Below, one piece after another: positions 57,718-64,000 of a stretch of DNA of 64,000 nt. Numbering within the stretch: position 1 is the first letter of the stretch; each line of letters begins with the position of its first letter. The DNA is taken from contig NZ_JALJWP010000001.1 in NCBI RefSeq assembly GCF_024169245.1, positions 1,551,501 to 1,615,500 on the forward strand, read 5' to 3'. The position numbers and the translations under genes are program-made. The notes under the pieces were generated by a model, which worked only from the letters and a program-made list of their open reading frames with translations, searched no databases and was not told the origin of the DNA. This stretch comes from Pseudomonas koreensis. GTDB lineage: Bacteria > Pseudomonadota > Gammaproteobacteria > Pseudomonadales > Pseudomonadaceae.

Positions 57718-58596
57718 TTATGGCGATTTTTGATACAGCGCGAAACAGGCTTCGGCCAGTGCCGAGCGCGGCGCGCCACGGCGCATGATCAGGCCCAGCG
57801 GCGCGAGGGTATGGGCATTCTCGATGGGTTGCAGACGCAGGTGATCGGCGAGGTTTTCCGCGCCGCCGTCGAGCGGCATGATCGCGCAGCAAAAGCCGCC
57901 ATGTACCGCTTGCAGCAGTTGATGCACCGCGTCGGTTTGCAGCAGCGGCTGCGGCGTCAGGCCGCGGCTGTGGAAGTTGTGGTCGATGGACTGGCGAAAG
58001 TGCATGCCGCTGGTGAGCATGCACAGCGGCAGTTCGACCAACGATTCCCAGCTCAGAGGTTCTTCGCCGAAGCTGAACGAACGCTCGTCATACAGCAGGC
58101 CCATGCGCGTCTCGTTGAAGGCCAGCGAATCGAAACGCTCGCCGTCCAGGCGTTCCAGATACGACACGCCGATGTCGATGCGGTTATTGGCCAAGTGTTC
58201 GAGCACCTGCTCGGAGCTGAGCGACGACAGCTCGAAGCGCAGTTCCGGGTGCGCTGCGTGCAGACGTTGCATCAGCGGCAACGGATCGAAACTCGACAGC
58301 GGTACCACACCCAGGCGCAGCGTACCGATCAGGTTGCCGCGACAGGCCGCCGCTTCCGCCTGCAAGCCGTCGTAAGCCGCCAGCACCGTGCGCGCCCACG
58401 CCAGCACACGCTCGCCCGGCGCGGTGAAGCCTTCGAAGCGCTGGCCGCGGTTGACCAATGGCAGATCAAGTTCTTCTTCGAGGCTGCGCAAGCGCATCGA
58501 CAGGGTCGGCTGGGTGATGTGGCAGCGCGCGGCGGCCTGGCCGAAATGGCGGGTTTCGTCGAGGGCGATGAGGAATTTCAGCTGCTTGATGTCCAT
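57718..58596 (-). CDS. LysR-family transcriptional regulator
   Basis: A 292-residue regulator. The N-terminal helix-turn-helix is FGQAAARCHITQPTLSMRLRSLEEEL; the effector domain starts near GTLRLGVVPLSSF. It lies immediately upstream of fdhD-fdhF on the same strand, with a LysR box in between, so it probably controls that operon. The ligand is unknown. Confidence 0.88.
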   Translation of the reverse strand: MDIKQLKFLIALDETRHFGQAAARCHITQPTLSMRLRSLEEELDLPLVNRGQRFEGFTAPGERVLAWARTVLAAYDGLQAEAAACRGNLIGTLRLGVVPLSSFDPLPLMQRLHAAHPELRFELSSLSSEQVLEHLANNRIDIGVSYLERLDGERFDSLAFNETRMGLLYDERSFSFGEEPLSWESLVELPLCMLTSGMHFRQSIDHNFHSRGLTPQPLLQTDAVHQLLQAVHGGFCCAIMPLDGGAENLADHLRLQPIENAHTLAPLGLIMRRGAPRSALAEACFALYQKSP

Positions 58597-58734
58597 CTTC
58601 GCTCCGGGCGGTTGGCGGGGTGTGGCGATTCTACCGCCTGCGGCGCGGCAGCGTCATTGGTCGGACTGGAACCGGGTTTGGCTGGGGTGGTCTAGTCTTG
58701 GACGACTGACCCTTTATTCCATGGAGTGAATGCA

Positions 58735-59184
58735 ATGAGCCTGTTCAGTTTTTTGAAAGAAGCCGGTGAAAAGATTCTCGACGCGCTGACGCCGGACAAG
58801 GCCGAGGCTAACAGCGCAGCGCTGACCAAGCATGTACAGGAAGCGCTGACCGGTATCGACACGTCGAAGATTCAGGTCAAGGTTGAGGGCGAGAAGGTCA
58901 TCGCCACGGGTGAAGCAGCGAGTCAGGAAGAGAAAGAGAAAATCCTCTTGGCCTTGGGCAACGTAGCTGGTGTGACTGGCGTGGATGATCAGATCACCGT
59001 GACCGGTGGAGTTGCCACTGCCGCGAAGTTTGTCACAGTCGAGAAGGGCGACACGCTGAGTGCGATTTCCAAGCGCGTGTATGGCGACGCCAACCAGTAC
59101 AACAAGATATTCGAGGCCAACAAACCTCAGCTCAAACATCCAGACAAAATCTATCCGGGCCAAGTACTGCGTATCCCTGAATAA
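58735..59184 (+). CDS. lysM: BON-LysM protein (Kbp/YgaU)
   Basis: A 149-residue protein with a BON domain (about residues 20-90) and a C-terminal LysM domain ([20 protein letters not shown] ... [11 protein letters not shown]). The E. coli relative Kbp binds potassium and helps growth under osmotic stress. ATG 58735 has GGAG 8 nt upstream and is chosen over ATG 58726. It has no signal peptide. Confidence 0.9.
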   Translation: MSLFSFLKEAGEKILDALTPDKAEANSAALTKHVQEALTGIDTSKIQVKVEGEKVIATGEAASQEEKEKILLALGNVAGVTGVDDQITVTGGVATAAKFVTVEKGDTLSAISKRVYGDANQYNKIFEANKPQLKHPDKIYPGQVLRIPE

Positions 59185-59195
59185 CGCAAAACCAT

Positions 59196-59281
59196 TGTAG
59201 GAGCTGCCGAAGGCTGCGATCTTTTGACTTTGATTTTTAAAACCAGGATCAAAAGATCGCAGCCTTCGGCAGCTCCTACAG
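59196..59281. repeat. REP-like doublet, family B
   Basis: TGTAGGAGCTGCCGAAGGCT ... GATCGCAGCCTTCGGCAGCT, a long inverted pair between the convergent lysM and yrfG genes. Confidence 0.88.
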
Positions 59282-59284
59282 GGG

Positions 59285-59947
59285 TCAAAGCCCTGCAATC
59301 AAATCGCGGTAATCCTCGACTGCGGCAAACTCCGCAGTGTCCTTCGGCCCTTTTCGGCTGTCCGGTTCTTTCACCGCGAGCAAATGCGCCACGCCAAAAT
59401 CCCGCGCACTGCGCAGGATCGGCAAAGTGTCGTCGATGAACAGGCTACGTGCCGGATCGAAACCGATGTCCGCCTGCAAGGCATCCCAGAACTGCGGGTT
59501 CTCCTTGGGATAACCATAGTCATGCGAGCTGATCAGCCGCTCGAAGTAGGGCGCCAGTTCGATCCGTTCCAGTTTCAACGACAGCGAATCGCGGTGCGCA
59601 TTGGTGATCATGATCACCCGTTTGCCGGCACGCTTGATTGCGTCGAGAAAGGTATCGGCATCCGCACGCAGGGCGATCAGGTGCGCGGTCTCCTGTTTCA
59701 GTTCGCGCACTGACAGCTTCAGCTCCGCGCTCCAGAAATCCAGGCAGTACCACTGCAACTGGCCGGCGTGGCGTTCGAACAACGGCTGCAATTCCAGTTC
59801 GGCCATGGCCCGGCTGATGCCGTGCAGTTCGGCATAGCGCTGGGGCAGGTGCTCGAGCCAGAAATGGTTGTCGAAGTGCAGATCCAGCAGCGTGCCGTCC
59901 ATGTCGAGCAGAACGGTATCGATGTCGGACCACGGTAAAGAAGGCAT
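59285..59947 (-). CDS. yrfG: GMP/IMP nucleotidase (YrfG)
   Basis: A 220-residue HAD-superfamily phosphatase: motif I LLDMDGTLLDL (Asp15 and Asp17), motif II VIMITNAHRD, motif IV SLFIDDTLPILR. YrfG dephosphorylates purine nucleotides. Divergent from nudE, with which it is conserved next door. Confidence 0.88.
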   Translation of the reverse strand: MPSLPWSDIDTVLLDMDGTLLDLHFDNHFWLEHLPQRYAELHGISRAMAELELQPLFERHAGQLQWYCLDFWSAELKLSVRELKQETAHLIALRADADTFLDAIKRAGKRVIMITNAHRDSLSLKLERIELAPYFERLISSHDYGYPKENPQFWDALQADIGFDPARSLFIDDTLPILRSARDFGVAHLLAVKEPDSRKGPKDTAEFAAVEDYRDLIAGL

Positions 59948-60035
59948 GGCAACGTCTCGAACGGTGAAAGGATATCCGACGCTAACAATCGGGAAAGCCG
60001 CGTTATAGTAGCGCGTTCACGCCAAGGAGCTTTGC

Positions 60036-60605
60036 ATGCGCCAGAAACCCACCGTACTCGCCCGTGAGATCGTCGCCACCAGTCGTCTGTTTCGCGTCGA
60101 AGAACTCAAGCTGCGATTTTCCAATGGCGTGGAGCGCACTTATGAGCGTCTGGTCGGCAAGGGCGCAGGCTATGGCGCGGTGATGATTGTGGCGATGCTC
60201 GACGCCGAGCATGCGGTGTTGATCGAAGAATACTGCGGCGGCACCGACGAGTACGAACTGTCTCTGCCCAAAGGCTTGATCGAGCCGGGCGAAGACGTGC
60301 TGGCGGCGGCCGAGCGGGAGCTCAAGGAAGAGGCTGGTTATGGCGCGCGCCAACTTGAACATCTGACCGAGCTGTCGCTGTCGCCCGGTTACATGAGCCA
60401 GAAGATTCAGGTTGTCCTCGCTACCGATCTCTACGAAGAGCGGCTGGAGGGCGATGAGCCGGAGCCGATGCGGGTCGACAAAGTCAATCTGCGCGAATTG
60501 TCGGCGCTGGCGCTCAATCCGCAATTTTCCGAGGGTCGTGCGTTGGCGGCGCTTTATTTGACCCGCGATCTTCTGAGCCAGCGCGGGGTATTCAGCTATG
60601 AGTGA
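60036..60605 (+). CDS. nudE: ADP compounds hydrolase NudE
   Basis: A 189-residue Nudix hydrolase. The Nudix box is GLIEPGEDVLAAAERELKEE with AGYG, near residues 85-107. NudE acts on ADP-ribose, NADH and similar ADP compounds. It overlaps cysQ by 8 nt. Confidence 0.92.
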   Translation: MRQKPTVLAREIVATSRLFRVEELKLRFSNGVERTYERLVGKGAGYGAVMIVAMLDAEHAVLIEEYCGGTDEYELSLPKGLIEPGEDVLAAAERELKEEAGYGARQLEHLTELSLSPGYMSQKIQVVLATDLYEERLEGDEPEPMRVDKVNLRELSALALNPQFSEGRALAALYLTRDLLSQRGVFSYE

Positions 60606-61440
60606 GACGTCGATGAATTTCCCCCATCCGTTGATGGCGCCGGTTGTTGAGCTGGCTTTACAGGCCGGCGAGGCGATTCTGCCGTTCTGGCGTGCCGGCG
60701 TTGAAGTCACGGCCAAGTCCGATGACTCGCCGGTCACGGCCGCCGACCTGGCCGCCCATCACCTTATCGTTGCCGGGCTGACGGCGCTGGATCCGAGCAT
60801 TCCGGTGCTGTCCGAAGAGGACTCCGATATTCCGCAGAGCGTTCGCGCCGCTTGGCAGCGCTGGTGGCTGGTGGATCCGCTTGACGGAACGAAGGAATTC
60901 ATCAGTGGCAGCGAGGAGTTCACTGTCAACATTGCGCTGATCGAAAATGGCCGAGTAGTGTTTGGCGTGGTGACGATGCCGACCAACGGTCGCTTTTACG
61001 TCGGCGGTGGCGGACTCGGTGCGTGGCGTGGTGACAAGGGTGGTACACCAGTGGCCATTCAGGTGCGTGATGTGCCAGGCCCGGGCGAGGCGTTTACCGT
61101 GGTCGCCAGCCGCCGGCACTCCAGTCCTGAACAGGAGCGTCTGCTGGCCGGGTTGAGCGCCAGTCTTGGTGAGCTGCAACTGGCCAATATCGGCAGTTCC
61201 TTGAAGTTTTGCCTGCTGGCCGAAGGTGCTGCCGATTGCTACCCACGCCTGGCGCCCACTTCACAGTGGGACACGGCGGCAGCTCAGGGCGTGCTGGAAG
61301 GGGCGGGGGGCGAAGTGCTGGATCTGCGCGGCGAGGCGTTCAGTTATCCGCCGCGGGAATCGCTGTTGAACGAGTTCTTCCTGGCGCTGCCGGCGAAGGC
61401 TGCATGGCGTGCGCGACTGTTGGAGTTGGCGCGCTCCTGA
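60598..61440 (+). CDS. cysQ: 3'(2'),5'-bisphosphate nucleotidase CysQ
   Basis: A 280-residue inositol-monophosphatase-fold enzyme that converts PAP, the by-product of sulfate reduction, to AMP. The metal site is seen in SEEDSD and WLVDPLDGTKEFISG, plus SQWDTAAAQGVLE. ATG 60598 overlaps nudE; an in-frame ATG at 60613 (MNFPHPL) is also possible. It fits with the sulfur genes of the window. Confidence 0.92.
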   Translation: MSETSMNFPHPLMAPVVELALQAGEAILPFWRAGVEVTAKSDDSPVTAADLAAHHLIVAGLTALDPSIPVLSEEDSDIPQSVRAAWQRWWLVDPLDGTKEFISGSEEFTVNIALIENGRVVFGVVTMPTNGRFYVGGGGLGAWRGDKGGTPVAIQVRDVPGPGEAFTVVASRRHSSPEQERLLAGLSASLGELQLANIGSSLKFCLLAEGAADCYPRLAPTSQWDTAAAQGVLEGAGGEVLDLRGEAFSYPPRESLLNEFFLALPAKAAWRARLLELARS

Positions 61441-61546
61441 GATCAAAAGATCGCAGCCTTCGGCAGCTCCTACAGAACGGTGTTCGATCACCAATATGTA
61501 GGCGACCACTATGGTTGTTGGAGCTGCCGAAGGCTGCGATCTTTTG
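61441..61546. repeat. REP-like doublet, family B
   Basis: GATCAAAAGATCGCAGCCTT with CGGCAGCTCCTACAG faces GTTGGAGCTGCCGAAGGCTG CGATCTTTTG, between the convergent cysQ and thioesterase genes. Confidence 0.87.
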
Positions 61547-61548
61547 CT

Positions 61549-62004
61549 TCAGCGGTGCAAAACGTACTGCCCGGTAAATCTCACCGCCTCGTCCTCACTT
61601 CCCGCATTCAGTATCCGCGTCTCCAGCGTCAGCCGCGCCCGCCCATAACGCCGATACATCGCCAAAAAACGCTTCCACACCGCCGCATCCGGTGCCGGAC
61701 AAATGGCCACGGCGTCCCCCGTCACTGGCAGCGGATAACTGATCTGCCCCTCCTGAATGACGATGTGCCCATCGGTAATTCCTTCTTCCTTCAGGCGCAA
61801 ATGCAACCAGCCCCAACCGGCGAGCACGGCGCCACAGTAAAGGCTGCCGCCAAACATGGTGCTCTTGTGATTGACGTTGGGCGCGAGGGGCAGGTGCAGG
61901 CTCAATTGCTGCTCTCGCCACTCAAGCACCTCGAGCCCCATCTCGGCGGTCAGCGGAATGTCGTGATGCAGCACCGTTTGCAGGTATTCGCTTTCGCTGC
62001 TCAT
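61549..62004 (-). CDS. YiiD C-type thioesterase
   Basis: A 151-residue hotdog protein resembling the C-terminal half of YiiD: HKSTMFGGSLYCGAVLAGWG holds the likely active site. It starts inside the dctD stop codon (4-nt overlap), so it is translated from the dctBD transcript. Role unknown. Confidence 0.82.
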   Translation of the reverse strand: MSSESEYLQTVLHHDIPLTAEMGLEVLEWREQQLSLHLPLAPNVNHKSTMFGGSLYCGAVLAGWGWLHLRLKEEGITDGHIVIQEGQISYPLPVTGDAVAICPAPDAAVWKRFLAMYRRYGRARLTLETRILNAGSEDEAVRFTGQYVLHR

Positions 62005-63383
62005 TCGTTGTCTTCCCCTTGGCCGCTGTCGCCGAAATTCAGGCCGTGTTTGCGCAGCTTGTCGTGCAGAGTCTTGCGTGGAATGCCCAAGGCTTCGGCG
62101 AGGCTACGCACCGAGCTATGCGAGCGCGCCAGTTCGGCGGCGATCAACGATTTTTCGAAGTTTTCCACTTGCTCGCTGAGGCCTCCGTTGACCACTTCGA
62201 CAGGCGCGGCGCCGCTGCCATCAGCGCTGCTATCCAATGCCAGCTCCAGGCCCAGCGCAAAGCGCTCGGCGGCATTTTGCAGTTCGCGCACGTTGCCCGG
62301 CCAGGTGTGGCGCAGCAGCAATGCGCGTTGCGCCGGTTGCAGCTCGTGGGGCGGCAAACCGTGGCGAGCGCTGGCTTCGTCGGCGTAATGCTGGAACAGC
62401 ACCAAGGCGTCTTCGCCGCGTTCGCGCAGCGGCGGGATGCGCAGCGGTGCGACGTTGAGGCGGTAATACAAGTCGGCGCGGAAGCGGCCCTGATCCGCCG
62501 CCTGGCGCAAATCTTCCTTGGTCGCGGCGATGACGCGGATGTCCAGCGGGATCAACTGATTGCCGCCCAGGCGTTCGACGACGCGCTCTTGTAGCATGCG
62601 CAGCAATTTCACTTGCACGTCCATGCTCATGCTCTCGATTTCGTCGAGAAACAGCGTGCCGCCGTTGGCGAACTCGAATTTGCCGATGCGGCGCTTCTGC
62701 GCGCCGGTAAAGGCGCCGGGCTCATGACCGAACAATTCGCTTTCCACCACCGATTCCGCCAGTGCGCCGGCGTTGATCGCCACGAACGGACCGTTGCGGC
62801 GGCTCGACAAGTCATGCAGTGCACGGGCGACTACCTCCTTGCCGGCGCCGGTTTCGCCGAGGATCAGCACGTCAGCCTTGGTCGCCGCCAGCGCGCCGAT
62901 CTGCTCGCGCAGGCGCAGCATTGGTGTCGAATGGCCAACCAGTCGCGCGCTCAGTTCGTTACGGTCGCTCAAGGCCAGACGCAGGCTGCGGTTGTCCAGC
63001 ACCAAGCGGCGCAAGGACAGCGCGCGACGTACGCTGTCGAGTAGCGCATCGCTGGCAAAGGGTTTTTCCAGGAAGTCGTAAGCGCCGGCGCGCATCGCCT
63101 GCACCGCCAGCGGTACGTCGCCATGGCCGGTGATCAGCAGCACCGGCAGCTCGGGATCCTGTGCGTGCAATTCACCGAGCAGTTCGAGGCCGTCCATGCC
63201 CGGCATGCGAATGTCGCTGACCACCACCCCCGGCCAGTCGCGCTCGAGTTGCGCGGCCAGACCCTTGGCTTCGGACAGCGGCAGGATTTTCAGACCGGCC
63301 AGGTCCAGTGTCTGGCCGAGGGCCTGGCGCAGGTGCGGATCGTCGTCGATCAACACTACCTGGATGCGATTGTCGATGGTCAT
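62001..63383 (-). CDS. dctD: Sigma-54-dependent response regulator DctD
   Basis: A 460-residue NtrC-type activator. The receiver carries Asp57 (VVSDIRMPGMDG); the AAA+ domain has GETGAGKE (Walker A), GAFTGA (sigma-54 contact) and LFLDEIESM (Walker B); the C-terminal Fis-type helix-turn-helix is SVRSLAEALGIPRKTLHDKL. With DctB it senses C4-dicarboxylates and activates dct transport genes with RpoN. The transporter genes are not in the window, so the exact target is an inference from gene order. Confidence 0.85.
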   Translation of the reverse strand: MTIDNRIQVVLIDDDPHLRQALGQTLDLAGLKILPLSEAKGLAAQLERDWPGVVVSDIRMPGMDGLELLGELHAQDPELPVLLITGHGDVPLAVQAMRAGAYDFLEKPFASDALLDSVRRALSLRRLVLDNRSLRLALSDRNELSARLVGHSTPMLRLREQIGALAATKADVLILGETGAGKEVVARALHDLSSRRNGPFVAINAGALAESVVESELFGHEPGAFTGAQKRRIGKFEFANGGTLFLDEIESMSMDVQVKLLRMLQERVVERLGGNQLIPLDIRVIAATKEDLRQAADQGRFRADLYYRLNVAPLRIPPLRERGEDALVLFQHYADEASARHGLPPHELQPAQRALLLRHTWPGNVRELQNAAERFALGLELALDSSADGSGAAPVEVVNGGLSEQVENFEKSLIAAELARSHSSVRSLAEALGIPRKTLHDKLRKHGLNFGDSGQGEDNE

Positions 63384-64000
63384 GCACTTCGGTCCTCGGA
63401 CGGTTGCAGGCTGACTCCGGGCGCGCCGGCGCGCAGGCGCAGGGTGATCAGGGCGCCGCCCTGCTTGTGGTTGGCGAACGACAGCTCACCACCGAAGGCG
63501 CGCATCAGCGTTTCGCAAATGGCCAGCCCCAGACCCAGGCCTTGCGTGCGGGTCTTGGTGGTGTAGAAGGGCTCGCTGGCGCGGCCAAGGGCTTCCATGC
63601 AGAACCCCGGGCCGTTGTCGCGAATGTACAGATTGACGCCGTCGGCGGTGGCTTCGGCACTCAGCCACAATTTACGCGGCGGGCCTTTTTCGGTCAGCGC
63701 ATCAAGCGCGTTGGCCAACAGATTGCCGAGCACTTGGCGCAATCGGGTTTCGCCGGCCTCGACCCACAGCGTCGCGGCGGGCAGATCGCGGATCAGCTCG
63801 ACTTCCATACTGCGCCGACGTTTGGCCAGCAACGCCAGCGCATCGTCCAGCGCCGGTTGCAGGGCGACGCTTTCCGGTGCGTGGCGATCACGGCGGGCGA
63901 AGGCGCGCAGATGAGCGATGATCGAGGCCATGCGCCCGGTTAGTTCGCTGATCAGCTTGAGGTTGCCGCGGGCGTCGTCGGTGCGCTGATGGTCGAGCAG
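63380..64000 (-). CDS. dctB: DctB sensor histidine kinase, C-terminal part
   Basis: The last 206 codons of a membrane kinase; the frame runs past the window edge. Visible are the end of the dimerisation helices (MASIIAHLRAFAR), the N-box VLGNLLANALDAL, and the ATP-lid glycines DNGPGF and GLGLGLAICETL. It overlaps dctD by 4 nt (ATGA). The sensor domain and the phospho-accepting His are outside. Confidence 0.87.
   Translation of the reverse strand: MLDHQRTDDARGNLKLISELTGRMASIIAHLRAFARRDRHAPESVALQPALDDALALLAKRRRSMEVELIRDLPAATLWVEAGETRLRQVLGNLLANALDALTEKGPPRKLWLSAEATADGVNLYIRDNGPGFCMEALGRASEPFYTTKTRTQGLGLGLAICETLMRAFGGELSFANHKQGGALITLRLRAGAPGVSLQPSEDRSA

Overview
The window is chromosomal DNA of a Pseudomonas of the fluorescens group. 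The evidence is high GC with strong GC3 bias, the gene order tex-ompR-envZ, rimK, hslR, hslO, pckA and fdhD-lysM-yrfG-nudE-cysQ-dctD-dctB (an order I recall, in mirror image, from P. aeruginosa), a complete rimABK operon, and at least sixteen intergenic palindromic repeats of three REP-like families. I saw no tRNA, rRNA, CRISPR array, integrase or insertion sequence.

Layout. 1-4.4 kb: the end of an RND efflux pump, a secreted glycosidase-like protein, a methyltransferase, and a small DUF6124/DUF3077-type gene with an elaborate RNA leader. 4.4-7.2 kb: an orphan TccC/RHS toxin gene with an AT-rich variable C-terminus. 7.2-19.9 kb: sulfur acquisition, with metNIQ, an FMN monooxygenase and two SfnB-type dehydrogenases, a cystine transporter (tcyJLN), D-cysteine desulfhydrase and serine acetyltransferase. 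20.2-22.6 kb: a BetT choline transporter behind a BetI-like palindrome. 22.7-28.6 kb: a LacI-type regulator divergent from a TonB receptor, a second FMN monooxygenase and an aldo/keto reductase, with operator palindromes between them. 28.7-32.4 kb: tauABCD. 32.6-46.1 kb: core genes (gshA, tex, ompR-envZ, rimABK, hslR, hslO, pckA). 46.2-49.6 kb: an accessory pocket with a ParE-type toxin-antitoxin pair, a second leader-plus-small-gene unit, a serine hydrolase resembling type VI lipase effectors, and a tiny lipoprotein. 49.6-64 kb: a RecQ-family helicase, a hydroxyacyl-CoA dehydrogenase, thioesterases, a formate-dehydrogenase-like molybdoenzyme with FdhD and a LysR regulator, lysM, yrfG-nudE-cysQ, and dctD-dctB.

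Functionally the window is dominated by sulfur economy: uptake of methionine, cystine and taurine, desulfurising oxygenases, cysteine synthesis and breakdown, glutathione synthesis, and PAP recycling by CysQ. The promoter regions of the sfn, tau and tcy operons share AT-rich sequence blocks, which suggests a common regulator.

The most novel observation is a pair of leaders, one near 3.8-4.0 kb and one near 47.5-47.6 kb. Both precede a small Pseudomonas-type hypothetical gene. Both have the same order of stems: a 7-bp hairpin, a hairpin with an 8-nt loop, then a 12-13-bp stem enclosing a bulged tetraloop hairpin. Several base pairs differ in a compensated way, and the distance from the last stem to the start codon is almost identical (about 60 nt). 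This looks like a structured cis-regulatory RNA, or a leader ORF remnant, that I cannot match to a known class.
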